From Caulobacter sp. (GTDB lineage: Bacteria > Pseudomonadota > Alphaproteobacteria > Caulobacterales > Caulobacteraceae): a stretch of 64,000 nucleotides of DNA. Numbering within the stretch: the first letter of the stretch is position 1; the number at the start of each line of letters is the position of its first letter. The translations under genes and the position numbers were made by a program. Location of the stretch: the NCBI GenBank assembly GCA_030680355.1, contig JAUXVF010000026.1, positions 108,476 to 172,475 on the forward strand. Reading direction: 5' to 3'. A model generated the notes under the pieces. The model was not told the origin of the DNA and did not search any database. It saw only the letters and a list, made by a program, of their open reading frames with translations. Positions 38,072 through 47,422 of this stretch are shown piece by piece.

Positions 38072-40144
38072 TCACCCGGCGTCAGTCAAACCGCCAGGTT
38101 TCCAGTCAAACAGTTCCTGCAGCACCCGCACCGCCTGGCCCCGTTCGGAGGTCAGGGTCGGGTCGCGGGCGAGGATCAGCCGCGCGTCGTCGGCGGCCGC
38201 CGCGATCATGCCGCGATGGGCGACCGGATCGGCGAGCCGATAGGCTGGGAAGCCGCTCTGTTTGAGACCCAGCGGGTCGCCGCCGCCGCGCAGTTCGAGG
38301 TCCTTCTCGGCGATCAGGAAGCCGTCGTCGGTGCGCCGCAGGATGTCGAGCCGCTGCTGGGCCGTGTCCGACAGCGGCGGGTCGTAGAGCAGGACGCAGG
38401 CGCTCTCCCGCCGACCGCGCCCGACCCGGCCGCGCAGCTGGTGCAGCTGGGCCAGGCCGAACCGTTCGGCCTGTTCGATGACCATGATCGTGGCGTTGGG
38501 CACATTGACCCCGACCTCGACCACCGTCGTGGCCACCAGAACCGGCAGCCGGCCGTCGGCGAACTGGGCCATTACCGCGTCCTTCTCGGCGGCCGGCATC
38601 TGGCCGTGGACCAGTCCGACCTGGCCGCCCATGACCTTCTGCAGCTCGCGGGCGCGGATCTCGGCGGCGGCCAGATCGGCGAACTCGCTTTCGCTGACCA
38701 TCGGACAGATCCAGAAGGCCTGGGCCCCGTCGGCGACCGCCTGTTTCAGCCGGTCGATGATTTCGCCCATGCGCGGGGAGGGGACGGCGCGGGTGGCGAC
38801 CGGCGTGCGGCCCGGTGGCTTCTCATCGATCCGGCTGACGTCGAGATCGCCGAACACGGTCAGCTCCAGGGTGCGCGGGATCGGCGTCGCCGACATGGCC
38901 AGGAGATGGGCGGTCTCGCCCTTGGCCTGCAGCCGCTTGCGCTCATTGACCCCGAAGCGGTGCTGTTCGTCGATCACGGTCAGCCCCAGCGACCGGAACT
39001 TCACATCGTCCTGGAACAGGGCGTGGGTGCCGACCGCGACATCGACGCTGCCGTCCATCAGGGCCATCAGCTTTTCGGTTCTCACGCCGCCTTTGTCGCG
39101 GCCGGTCAGCAGGATGACGCGCAAGCCCTGGGCCTCGAGCGGGGCGGCGACGGTCTCGAAATGCTGACGGGCGAGGATTTCGGTCGGGGCCATCAGCACC
39201 GACTGCAACCTGGCTTCGGCGGCGTCGGCCATGGCCAGCATGGCGACGATGGTCTTGCCGGCGCCGACGTCGCCGTGCAGCAGCCGGCTCATCCGCTCGC
39301 CCGACCGCAAATCGCCGCGCACTTCCGACAGGGCGCGGATCTGGGCGCCGGTCAGTTTCCAGGGCAGACCGGCTTCGAGCCGGTCGGCCAGGCCGCTGGC
39401 GCCGATGACGGGAGCCGCCTGCGAGCGACGCGCCGCCTTGCGCTGGGCCAGAGCCAACTGGTGGGCCAGCAGTTCATCGAAGGCCAGCCGACGCCGGTGC
39501 GGCGACAGCGGCGAGAGGTCGGCCTCGGTCTGCGGGTTGTGAAACCGCTCCAGGGCCTCGCGCCAGCCGACAAAGCCCTCGCGCTTGACCCAGGCCGGGT
39601 CCTGCCATTCGGGCAGCGCCGGAGCCCGCGACAGCGCCTCCAGGGCCAGTTTGCGCACTGTGCGGGCGGGCAGACCCGCCGTGGCCGGATAGACGGCCTC
39701 GATCTCCGGAATCTCCGCCGCCCGCTCGACCGGCAGGATGTAGTCGGGATGGGCCATCTGGATCTCGTTGCCCCAGCGCTCGATCTTGCCGCTGACCACC
39801 CGTTTGGCCCCGACCGGGTGCTGGCGCATCAGATGCTCGCCGTGGCCCTTGAACCAGATCAGGGTCAGGAAGGCGGTGCCGTCGAAGGTCCTGATCTTCC
39901 ACGGGATATCCATACGCGCCGGCTTGGTGTGCAGCTCGACCTCGACGATCAGGGTGTGGACCTGGCCGTCGACGACGCTGTCGACCGTGGTGGGGGTGCG
40001 ATGGACCAGGGCTTGGGGGCCCAGAAACAGCACATCGCGCACCAGCGGCCCGGCCAGCCGCTCGACCAACGGCTCAACCTTCGGCCCCACACCCTTGAGG
40101 GTCGTGGCCGAGGCGAACAGCGGGAACAGAATCTCCGGGCGCAT
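38072..40144 (-). CDS. recG: ATP-dependent DNA helicase RecG
   Basis: 690 residues. N-terminal wedge/OB domain (TLKGVGPKVEPLVERLAG), Walker A GDVGAGKTIVAML, DEQH box in VIDEQHRFGV, SATPIPRTLELTVFGDLDVS, motif VVEVGVNVPNATIMVIE and QLRGRVGRG. Remodels stalled forks and Holliday junctions. Divergent from sdhE-mfd, another DNA-repair translocase. Confidence 0.97.
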   Translation of the reverse strand: MRPEILFPLFASATTLKGVGPKVEPLVERLAGPLVRDVLFLGPQALVHRTPTTVDSVVDGQVHTLIVEVELHTKPARMDIPWKIRTFDGTAFLTLIWFKGHGEHLMRQHPVGAKRVVSGKIERWGNEIQMAHPDYILPVERAAEIPEIEAVYPATAGLPARTVRKLALEALSRAPALPEWQDPAWVKREGFVGWREALERFHNPQTEADLSPLSPHRRRLAFDELLAHQLALAQRKAARRSQAAPVIGASGLADRLEAGLPWKLTGAQIRALSEVRGDLRSGERMSRLLHGDVGAGKTIVAMLAMADAAEARLQSVLMAPTEILARQHFETVAAPLEAQGLRVILLTGRDKGGVRTEKLMALMDGSVDVAVGTHALFQDDVKFRSLGLTVIDEQHRFGVNERKRLQAKGETAHLLAMSATPIPRTLELTVFGDLDVSRIDEKPPGRTPVATRAVPSPRMGEIIDRLKQAVADGAQAFWICPMVSESEFADLAAAEIRARELQKVMGGQVGLVHGQMPAAEKDAVMAQFADGRLPVLVATTVVEVGVNVPNATIMVIEQAERFGLAQLHQLRGRVGRGRRESACVLLYDPPLSDTAQQRLDILRRTDDGFLIAEKDLELRGGGDPLGLKQSGFPAYRLADPVAHRGMIAAAADDARLILARDPTLTSERGQAVRVLQELFDWKPGGLTDAG

Positions 40145-40169
40145 GGGTGGGGTTATAGCGCGAGCCGAT

Positions 40170-40285
40170 CCACGTTGCGTGGTTCGACACGCCCTGCGCC
40201 CTGCTCACCATGACGAAGTTTTTCAGCGCGCAGCTCCAAGTCATCCTGAGCAGGCCCGCGGGGGCCGTGTCGAAGGAGGCACGCC
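40170..40285. repeat. Imperfect intergenic inverted repeat (REP-like)
   Basis: Between recG and sdhE: GGTTCGACACG (about 40181) is answered by CGTGTCGAAGG (about 40266), and CTCACCATGACG (about 40204) by GTCATCCTGAG (about 40240). The whole can fold into a long imperfect stem. Segments of this style are dispersed in many Caulobacterales and Sphingomonadales genomes; no second copy is seen in the window. Confidence 0.55.
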
Positions 40286-40330
40286 CTCACTGGCGCTTGC
40301 CCGCAACCCGCTCTATATCCGCCGCCTCGC

Positions 40331-40600
40331 ATGACCGACATTCGCGTCAAGAAGATCAGGCTTCGGGCCTGGCGCCGTGGCTTCCGGGAAGCGGACCTCA
40401 TCCTGGGGCCGTTCGCGGACCGCTATTGCCCGGCGATGACCGTCGCCGAGCTCGATGTCTTCGAGGCCCTGCTGGAAGAGGCCGACCAGGATATCTACGA
40501 CTGGTACCTGGGCCGCACCGAGACGCCCGACCACATCGATCCCGACATGATGACCCGGCTCAAGGCCTTCAACCCGGCCGGGGACATCGCCCGTGGCTGA
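40331..40600 (+). CDS. sdhE: Succinate dehydrogenase assembly factor SdhE (DUF339)
   Basis: 89 residues. The SdhE signature with RGxxE is visible in RAWRRGFREADLILGPFAD; then VAELDVFEALLEEADQDIYDWYLGR. Helps covalent FAD attachment to SdhA. Stop overlaps the mfd start; the pair sdhE-mfd is common in alphaproteobacteria. Confidence 0.93.
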   Translation: MTDIRVKKIRLRAWRRGFREADLILGPFADRYCPAMTVAELDVFEALLEEADQDIYDWYLGRTETPDHIDPDMMTRLKAFNPAGDIARG

Positions 40601-43600
40601 CGGCGGCGCGTCCCGGCCGGTCGACCTCAAACAGGTCGCCAAGGCCGACGGCCGGCTCGATCTGGGCGGCGCGCCCGAGGGGTTCGACGCCCTGGTCATG
40701 GCCGACATCGCCCGGGCCCGGGGCGGGCTGACGGTCTTCATCGCCCGCGACACGGCCCGGGCCAGCGCCTTTATCGACGCCATGCGGTTCTTCGCTCCGG
40801 AGATGCCGATCCTGCATCTGCCGTCCTGGGACTGCCTGCCCTATGACCGGATCGGCCCGTCGGCCGGCGTCGCGGCCCAGCGGATGGCGACCCTGTCGCA
40901 GCTGGCCCGCGGCGAGATCGGCGACAGGGCGACGCTGCTGGTCACCTCCGCGCCGGTGGTCCTGCAGCGGCTGCCCGCCCGCGCCGATGTCGCCCGGGCC
41001 GGCTACAGCGCCAAGCCCGGCCAGGACGTGGCCATCAAGGATCTGGAGCATTATTTCGCGGTCAACGGCTACAGCCGCGCCTCGACGGTGTCCGAGCGCG
41101 GCGAGTTCGCCATTCGCGGCGGGGTGATCGACGTCTTCCCGCCCGGCGGCGAGGAGCCGGTGCGGCTGGACCTGTTCGGCGACACCCTTGAATCGATCCG
41201 CGCCTTCGACCCCGAGACCCAGCGCTCGACAAAGCAGCTCAAGGCCATCGACCTGCTGCCGGTCAGCGAGGTGCTGCTCGACCCGGACTCTATCGCCCGT
41301 TTCCGCAAGGGCTATGTCGGCCAGTTCGGGGCCCCGGGCGAGGACGCCCTCTACGCCGCTGTCAGCGAAGGCGGCCGGCGGGCCGGAATGGAACACTGGC
41401 TGCCCCTCTACTACGAGCGGCTGGAGACCCTGTTCGACTATCTGCCTGACAGCGCCCTGGTCGGCATCGACCACCTGGTGGCGGAAGCCGAGGCCGAGCG
41501 TCTGGCCATGATCGCCGACGCCTATGACGCCCGGGCCAGCGCCGATCGCAAGTCGGCCTATCGTCCGCTGGAGCCGAGCGCCCTCTACCTGACGACCGAG
41601 GAAATCACGCTGCGGATCGCCGAGCGGCCGAACCGCTGGTTCTCGCCCTTCGTCAGCGACGTGATCGGCGCGGTGGACATGGGCGCCAAGCTTGGCCGCA
41701 CCTTCGCCGCCGAACGCGCCCAGGACAGCGTCAACCTGTTCGAGGCCACCGCCGACCACGCCCGCAAGGCCTCCGCCGACGGCAAGCGCGTGCTGTTCGC
41801 CTCCTGGACCGAGGGCTCCTCCGAGCGGCTGGGGACCATGCTCGGCGACCATGGTCTCAAGCGCATCCCGCTGGCGCCCTATTGGCAGGCGGCCAAGGCG
41901 GCTGATCCCAAGGTTCCGCAACGGGTGGTGCTGCCGCTCGACGCCGGGTTCGAGACCGACAAACTGGCTGTCATCGCCGAGACCGACATCCTCGGCGACC
42001 GCCTGGCCCGACCGCGCAAGAAGCGCCGCGCCGCCAATTTCCTGGCCGAGGCCAGCGCCCTGACGCCGGGCGATCTGGTGGTGCACATCGATCACGGCAT
42101 CGGCCGCTACGCCGGGCTGCGGACGCTGGAAGTGCAGCAGGCGCCGCACGACTGTCTGGAACTGCACTACGCCGCCGAGGCCAAACTCTATCTGCCGGTC
42201 GAGAACATCGACCTGCTGACCCGCTACGGCGCCGATGGCGAGAACATCCAGCTCGACAAGCTGGGCGGCGCAGGCTGGCAGGGGCGCAAGGCCAAGGCCA
42301 AGGAACGGCTGCGGGAGATGGCCGAGGGGCTGATCCTGATCGCCGCCGCCCGCCAGCTGAAGAGCGTCGAGGAAACCGACCCGCCGTCAGGGCTGTTCGA
42401 CGAGTTCTGCGCCCGCTTCCCTTACGAGGAAACCGACGACCAGCTGAACGCCATCGCTGACGTCCTGACCGACCTGGGGTCGGGCAAGCCGATGGACCGA
42501 CTGATCTGCGGCGACGTCGGCTTTGGCAAGACCGAGGTCGCCCTGCGCGCGGCCTTCGTCATGGCCATGACCGGCAAACAGGTGGCCATCGTCTGCCCCA
42601 CGACCCTGCTGGCGCGGCAGCACTACAAGACCTTCACCGAGCGGCTGCAGGGCTGGCCGGTGAAAGTCAGCCGTCTGTCGCGGCTGGTCCCCGGCAAGGA
42701 GGCCACTGAGACGCGCGAAGGGCTGGCCAAGGGCGAGATCGAGATCGTCATCGGCACCCATGCGGTGCTCGGCAAACAGGTCTCGTTCAAGGACCTGGGG
42801 CTGGTCATCGTCGACGAGGAGCAGCACTTCGGGGTCAAGCACAAGGAGCAGCTCAAGGCCCTGCGCGCCGACGTGCATATGCTGACCCTGACCGCCACGC
42901 CGATCCCGCGCACCCTGCAGATGGCGCTCAGCGGGATCCGCGAGATGAGCATCATCGCTACCCCGCCGGTCGACCGGCTGGCGGTGCGCACCTACATCAC
43001 GCCCTGGGACCCGGTGACCCTGCGCGAGGCCCTGCTGCGCGAGAAGTATCGCGGCGGCCAGGCCTATTTCGTCGTGCCCCGGCTCAAGGACCTGCCTGAC
43101 ATCGAGCGGTTCCTGCGCGAACAGGTGCCCGAGGTGAAGTTCGTCGTCGGTCACGGCCAGATGGCCCCGACCCAGCTCGAAGAGGTGATGAGCGCCTTCT
43201 ACGACGGCCAGTACGACGTGCTGCTGTCGACGACGATCGTCGAGAGCGGTCTCGACATTCCCACCGCCAACACCCTGATCGTGCACCGCGCCGACATGTT
43301 CGGCCTGGCCCAGCTCTACCAGATCCGCGGTCGGGTCGGCCGCTCCAAGGCCCGCGCCTACGCCTATCTGACCACGCCGGTGGAGAAGCAGCTGACCCTG
43401 TCGGCCGAGAAGCGGCTCAAGGTTCTGCAGTCGCTCGACAGCCTGGGCGCCGGCTTCCAGCTGGCCAGCCACGACCTCGACATCCGCGGTGGCGGCAACC
43501 TGCTCGGCGACGAACAGAGCGGCCATATCAAGGAGATCGGCGTCGAGCTCTACCAGCAGATGCTCGAGGACGCCGTCGCCGAGCTGCGCCAGAAGGCCGG

Positions 43601-44078
43601 CGCCGAGGCCCTCGCCGATCGCGGCTGGTCGCCGCAGATCAACACCGGCGCCGCGGTGCTGATCCCGGAGGTCTATGTCCCCGATCTGAATGTGCGGCTG
43701 TCGCTCTACCGTCGCCTGTCGGAAGCCGAACGGGCCGAGGACCGCGAGGCCCTGGCCGCCGAGCTGATCGACCGCTTTGGTCCCATCCCGCCCGAGGCCA
43801 GCAGCCTGCTCAAGGTCGTGGCCATCAAGGGCCTGTGCCGCGAGGCCAACGTCGCCAAGATCGACGTCGGCCCCAAGGGCGCCGTGGCCAGTTTCCGGGA
43901 AGACACCTTCGCCAACCCCATGGCCCTGGTCCGGTTCATCCAGGCCAACCAGATTACCTGGAAGCTACGGCCCGACCAGAAGATCGTCATTCGCGGCGAG
44001 TGGGACACGCCGGCCCAGCGCCTGGATGCGGCCGAGCGGATCCTGACGACATTGGTGAAGCTGGCGAAAGAAGCATAG
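40593..44078 (+). CDS. mfd: Transcription-repair coupling factor
   Basis: 1161 residues, GTG start at 40593 overlapping sdhE by 8 bases. UvrB-like N-terminal part (LPSWDCLPYDRIGPS), RNA polymerase-interaction domain (LTPGDLVVHIDHGIGRYAGL), Walker A GDVGFGKTEVAL, DEEQHFGV, TATPIPRTLQMALSGIREMSII, motif VESGLDIPTANTLIVHRADMFGLAQLYQIRG split across the translocase, and C-terminal TRCF domain. Removes stalled RNA polymerase and recruits UvrA. Confidence 0.97.
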   Translation: MADGGASRPVDLKQVAKADGRLDLGGAPEGFDALVMADIARARGGLTVFIARDTARASAFIDAMRFFAPEMPILHLPSWDCLPYDRIGPSAGVAAQRMATLSQLARGEIGDRATLLVTSAPVVLQRLPARADVARAGYSAKPGQDVAIKDLEHYFAVNGYSRASTVSERGEFAIRGGVIDVFPPGGEEPVRLDLFGDTLESIRAFDPETQRSTKQLKAIDLLPVSEVLLDPDSIARFRKGYVGQFGAPGEDALYAAVSEGGRRAGMEHWLPLYYERLETLFDYLPDSALVGIDHLVAEAEAERLAMIADAYDARASADRKSAYRPLEPSALYLTTEEITLRIAERPNRWFSPFVSDVIGAVDMGAKLGRTFAAERAQDSVNLFEATADHARKASADGKRVLFASWTEGSSERLGTMLGDHGLKRIPLAPYWQAAKAADPKVPQRVVLPLDAGFETDKLAVIAETDILGDRLARPRKKRRAANFLAEASALTPGDLVVHIDHGIGRYAGLRTLEVQQAPHDCLELHYAAEAKLYLPVENIDLLTRYGADGENIQLDKLGGAGWQGRKAKAKERLREMAEGLILIAAARQLKSVEETDPPSGLFDEFCARFPYEETDDQLNAIADVLTDLGSGKPMDRLICGDVGFGKTEVALRAAFVMAMTGKQVAIVCPTTLLARQHYKTFTERLQGWPVKVSRLSRLVPGKEATETREGLAKGEIEIVIGTHAVLGKQVSFKDLGLVIVDEEQHFGVKHKEQLKALRADVHMLTLTATPIPRTLQMALSGIREMSIIATPPVDRLAVRTYITPWDPVTLREALLREKYRGGQAYFVVPRLKDLPDIERFLREQVPEVKFVVGHGQMAPTQLEEVMSAFYDGQYDVLLSTTIVESGLDIPTANTLIVHRADMFGLAQLYQIRGRVGRSKARAYAYLTTPVEKQLTLSAEKRLKVLQSLDSLGAGFQLASHDLDIRGGGNLLGDEQSGHIKEIGVELYQQMLEDAVAELRQKAGAEALADRGWSPQINTGAAVLIPEVYVPDLNVRLSLYRRLSEAERAEDREALAAELIDRFGPIPPEASSLLKVVAIKGLCREANVAKIDVGPKGAVASFREDTFANPMALVRFIQANQITWKLRPDQKIVIRGEWDTPAQRLDAAERILTTLVKLAKEA

Positions 44079-44142
44079 CGGCGGGTCTTGAGTTTCGGCG
44101 TCGCCGGGTGCATCTTACAGCCGTCTTACCGAGGCGCGAACC

Positions 44143-44418
44143 ATGACCGCCAAGCCAACCACAGTCGTTTCGACAAAGGGGCAGGTTATCCTGCCCAAGG
44201 CCGTGCGTGAGCGTCAGACTTGGGGGCCTGGCACTCGGCTTACCGTCGAGGAAACGCCTGACGGGGTGCTCCTGAAGGCGGATCCCTTGTTCCCGCCGAC
44301 CCGGATGGAAGACGTTTGCGGCATGCTCAAGTACGAAGGGCCGCCCAAGACGCTCGAAGAGATGGATGCCGCTATCGAGGCCGAAGTCAGAGAACGGCAT
44401 GCTCGCGGTCGATACTAA
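44143..44418 (+). CDS. vapB: AbrB/VapB-family antitoxin
   Basis: 91 residues. SpoVT/AbrB DNA-binding N-terminus: TTVVSTKGQVILPKAVRERQTWGPGTRLTVEE (about 6-45). The C-terminal half (MEDVCGMLKYEGPPKTLEEMDAAIEAEV) is the likely toxin-wrapping tail. Overlaps the PIN toxin gene by 20 bases. A direct repeat TCTTAC (44113, 44124) just upstream may be an autoregulatory site. Confidence 0.88.
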   Translation: MTAKPTTVVSTKGQVILPKAVRERQTWGPGTRLTVEETPDGVLLKADPLFPPTRMEDVCGMLKYEGPPKTLEEMDAAIEAEVRERHARGRY

Positions 44419-44788
44419 CGTCATCGTCCGGATTCTGGTCGGAGATCATCCCGATCAGACGGCCAGAGCACGTGCGGCTGTCGAGGCAAACCCGACCTGG
44501 GTCGCCACGACGGTCCTTCTCGAAACAGAGTGGGTTCTTCGAAACGTGTATTGCTATGAGCGCGCCAGACTCGCGGAAGCGATCGAGGCTTTCATCGGTT
44601 TGCCGACCGTGACCGTCGAGCACCCCGGACGGGCCGCTGCGGCGCTGGCCGCACTCCGCGCCGGCGGCGACTTCGCCGACGCATTGCACCTTGCGGCCGC
44701 TTCGGGGCACGAGGCCTTCCTAACCTTCGACCATAGACTGGTTCGAGCCGCGGCGGGTCTGCAAGGCCCGCTCGTCCGCGAACCCTGA
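44399..44788 (+). CDS. vapC: VapC-like PIN-domain toxin ribonuclease
   Basis: 129 residues from ATG 44399 (MLAVDTNVIVRIL). PIN acidic cluster: Asp5, Glu42/Glu44 in LLETEW, Asp91 and Asp94 in DFADALHLAAA, Asp111 in TFDHRL. VapC-type toxins cleave specific RNAs (often initiator tRNA or 23S rRNA); the target here is unknown. All catalytic residues are present, so the pair appears intact. Confidence 0.9.
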   Translation: MLAVDTNVIVRILVGDHPDQTARARAAVEANPTWVATTVLLETEWVLRNVYCYERARLAEAIEAFIGLPTVTVEHPGRAAAALAALRAGGDFADALHLAAASGHEAFLTFDHRLVRAAAGLQGPLVREP

Positions 44789-44794
44789 CGGACG

Positions 44795-45322
44795 TCAGGC
44801 CGCCCGCGCCTGCGCTGCCCGCGCGTCGGCCAGCAGCTTCCGCGCCCGCAAAAACATCTCCAGCCGCGTGACGCCCAGCATCCCGACGGCGAAGACCACG
44901 AACACGTCGGTCAGGAAGGCGGCCGACAGGTGCAGGGCGGCGGCCTCCTCGGTCAGCACCGAACGCAGGCCCAGCCGCACGACGACCAGGGCCAGCAGGA
45001 AGATCAGCGCCGCCCGCGAGGTCAGCTGATTGAGGGCGTGAGTCTGCGGGTCGATGGTGATCTGCATCATTCGCCCGCGCTGCCACCCCAAGGCCGCGCC
45101 GGCGGCGAACGCCACGCTCAGCCACAGCCATTCGAGGCCGCGAGGCGGCATCTGCCAGAGCAACAGGGTGGTGATGGCCACCAGCCAGACCGGCAGGATC
45201 CACATGAACTCGAGTTTCAGCGGCTTCGCCTTGCCCGCGCCGGCGAGGCGAAACCCCATGACCACGATCAGAATGGCGACGCCGATCAGCGGCCCGAGGA
45301 CCTCCGGATCCCTGAAATTCAC
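44795..45322 (-). CDS. DUF1453 (CcdC-like) membrane protein
   Basis: 175 residues with about five hydrophobic segments and the family stretch GRMMQITIDPQTHALNQLTSRAAL between helices. Ala/Arg-rich C-terminal tail. CcdC-type proteins have been associated with cytochrome c maturation genes in Bacillus, but function is not established. Start overlaps the FrnE stop by 4 bases, so redox context is possible. Confidence 0.72.
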   Translation of the reverse strand: MNFRDPEVLGPLIGVAILIVVMGFRLAGAGKAKPLKLEFMWILPVWLVAITTLLLWQMPPRGLEWLWLSVAFAAGAALGWQRGRMMQITIDPQTHALNQLTSRAALIFLLALVVVRLGLRSVLTEEAAALHLSAAFLTDVFVVFAVGMLGVTRLEMFLRARKLLADARAAQARAA

Positions 45323-45951
45323 GCCGCCGCCTCAAGGGCCTTGTCGATGGCCTTGGCCATACGTTCGGGGGAGTCGGCGCCGGCGATGGCCACCTTGCCG
45401 TCGAAGATGATGAAGGGCACGCCGGAGACGCCGCCCTCATGGGCCATCTGGTGTTCGCGGGTGATGACGTCCTTGTCGGCGCCTTCGGACAGCCGCTTGA
45501 GCACGGCCAGTCGGTCCATGCCGGCCACGCCGGCGATGTCGGCGAGCACCACCGGGTCGCCGATGTCCTGGCCGTGAGTGAAATAGGCGGCCAGCACCGC
45601 CTCCAGCACTGCGGCCTGACAGCCTGCGCCCTGCGACCAGCGGATCAGGCGATGGGCGGCGTTGGTGTTGGGGGAGACCGGAATTGCGCCCAGGTTCCAG
45701 GTGACGCCGTCTTCGGCGGCGGCCTTGTCGAGCACCTCGCCGATGGCCTTGCGACGCTCCGGATCGGGGAACTTCGCGGCCATGTATTTGTGCCGGTCGA
45801 CGCCCTCGTCCGGCAGGGTGGGATCAAGCTGATAGGGCCGCCAGGTGACGGTCGCCTCGACATCCGGGCGCAGGGCCAGGGCCTTTTCCAGCCTGCGCCA
45901 GCCGAGATAGCACCAGGGACAGACGACGTCGGCGATGAAGTCGATCTGCAT
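45319..45951 (-). CDS. DsbA-family oxidoreductase, FrnE type
   Basis: 210 residues. N-terminal MQIDFIADVVCPWCYLGWRRLEKAL holds the CPWC redox pair (Cys11, Cys14). Helical insert with WRPYQLDPTLPDEG, NTNAAHRLIRW, and C-terminal GVSGVPFIIFDGKVAIAGADSPE (cis-Pro loop VSGVPF). No signal peptide, so cytoplasmic. FrnE/2-hydroxychromene-carboxylate-isomerase-like group. Confidence 0.88.
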   Translation of the reverse strand: MQIDFIADVVCPWCYLGWRRLEKALALRPDVEATVTWRPYQLDPTLPDEGVDRHKYMAAKFPDPERRKAIGEVLDKAAAEDGVTWNLGAIPVSPNTNAAHRLIRWSQGAGCQAAVLEAVLAAYFTHGQDIGDPVVLADIAGVAGMDRLAVLKRLSEGADKDVITREHQMAHEGGVSGVPFIIFDGKVAIAGADSPERMAKAIDKALEAAA

Positions 45952-45965
45952 GGTGGGCCTCCTGC

Positions 45966-47291
45966 TCAGCCGGCTTCACGCTGGAGCGCGCGACTGGCGG
46001 CCCGTTCCAGGGCCAGGGCGGCGCTCTCACCGGGCTCAAGCTGGGCGACCCCGATATCGAAATCAACCGTGAAGGGCTGCTTTCCCTGGCCGGCCTCGAA
46101 GGCGGTGCAGGCGATCACCGCCGAGATGCGGTCGGCCGCCGCCCGCGCGGACGCCAGCGGCGTGGCGGGCAGGGCGAGGGCGAAGACCTCCGGGCCCAGA
46201 CGGGCGGCGGTGTCCTCGGCCCGCACCAGCCGGCCAATCATCGAGCCGATCTGGGGGATGGCCCGGTCGAGCCAGCCGCCGGCCCGCGCGGCCGTGGTCT
46301 CGGGCCGGTCGGCGACCCGAAGCACGCAGACCGTCATCGGCCGATTGCGAATGCGCGAGGCGTGCGCCAGCCGAACCATGTGGCTGGCGAACAGGTCGCG
46401 GGTGAAGAGGCCGGTGGCGGCGTCCATCAGGCCGCTGCTGCGCGCCCGCTCCAGCGCCTTGCGGATGGCGGTCTGGCGGCGATAGCTGCGCGACAGCTCG
46501 ATGACCCGCTTGGCCGTCTCGATCTCCGGCGTTTCCGGGGAGGCGACGTCCGACACGCCGCGATGGAAGGCTTCCGAGGTCGTCACATAGCTTTCGCCGC
46601 GCAGATAGAGCAGGGCGGGGATGTGATAGAGGCGGGTGTTGCGGCGCATGCCCGCCGCGATCGACAGGGCCTCGGCGCTGTTGTCGCCGGCCCAGAGCAC
46701 CACCGAGTCGAAGTCCCGTTCATGCAGGTAGTCGAAGGCCGTGAAGGGCGTAAAGGCGCCGACCACATCGGCGCCGCTGCGAGTCAGGGCGTTCGACAGG
46801 GCGAGAAACTGCGGCGCCGGCTCGCCCACGGCCAGGATCCGGTAGGGCTCGCCCGTCGGCTCTGGCAGATCGAGACGGCGGCCGCGCTCGGCGAAAGTCT
46901 CCAGCCGCAGCTCGAACTCCTCCTCGGCCACGGCCATGCGAACCAGCGACTCCAGCCGCAAGACCGCCTGGGCGGGATGGACCGGCGGCGCCAGGGTGAG
47001 ATCGAAGGCGGAGTTGTCCAGTTGCGGATCAGGGTCGCCGATGGCGATGACCGGCAAACGCCGCGGCGCGCAGGCGGCCTTGAGGCGCCGGGCCAGGGCC
47101 AGGGCTTCATGCCCGCCGCTGGCGACGTCGACGATGGCGGCCTCGATGGCCAGATCGCTCAGCGCCGCGACGGCCGCAAAAGGACCTCGGGCCGTGATCG
47201 TGCGCCAGCCAAGCCGATCCAGCCCTTCGGCCAGCGGTCCAGCGAGCGCGTCGTCCCGCGCCACGATCAAAATACGGGCCTGAATTGACAA
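45966..47291 (-). CDS. popA: PopA-like PleD paralogue: REC-REC-degenerate GGDEF c-di-GMP receptor
   Basis: About 441 residues. Start taken as TTG 47291 (GGGAG ten bases upstream); TTG 47300 is the alternative. REC1 (about 5-115) keeps an Asp near 55 (AAIVDVAS), but the conserved Lys loop reads APPVHP. REC2 (about 145-270) is also degenerate. The GGDEF domain begins SGLMDAATGLFTRDLF; its active loop is LGPEVF instead of GGDEF. The allosteric I-site RAED (RxxD) is kept at the PleD spacing. This is the hallmark of Caulobacter PopA, which binds c-di-GMP and delivers RcdA/CtrA to ClpXP at the pole. Symbol by architecture. Confidence 0.85.
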   Translation of the reverse strand: MSIQARILIVARDDALAGPLAEGLDRLGWRTITARGPFAAVAALSDLAIEAAIVDVASGGHEALALARRLKAACAPRRLPVIAIGDPDPQLDNSAFDLTLAPPVHPAQAVLRLESLVRMAVAEEEFELRLETFAERGRRLDLPEPTGEPYRILAVGEPAPQFLALSNALTRSGADVVGAFTPFTAFDYLHERDFDSVVLWAGDNSAEALSIAAGMRRNTRLYHIPALLYLRGESYVTTSEAFHRGVSDVASPETPEIETAKRVIELSRSYRRQTAIRKALERARSSGLMDAATGLFTRDLFASHMVRLAHASRIRNRPMTVCVLRVADRPETTAARAGGWLDRAIPQIGSMIGRLVRAEDTAARLGPEVFALALPATPLASARAAADRISAVIACTAFEAGQGKQPFTVDFDIGVAQLEPGESAALALERAASRALQREAG

Positions 47292-47422
47292 GCCGTCCAA
47301 ACTCCCGCCCTTGACGCCGCCGGGCCCCCGCCGGCTGTACGCTGCGCGTCAAGATTCGCAACGGTTCACCATAACCAGCGGCGGGGAAAGGGCATAGGGA
47401 AACAGCGCTTCAGGAGCCAATC

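Noticed and set aside
38216..40213. A 665-codon frame antisense to recG, and similar long frames opposite recJ and the TonB receptor
   Set aside because: Same GC-skew artefact; the genes on the other strand have unmistakable catalytic motifs.
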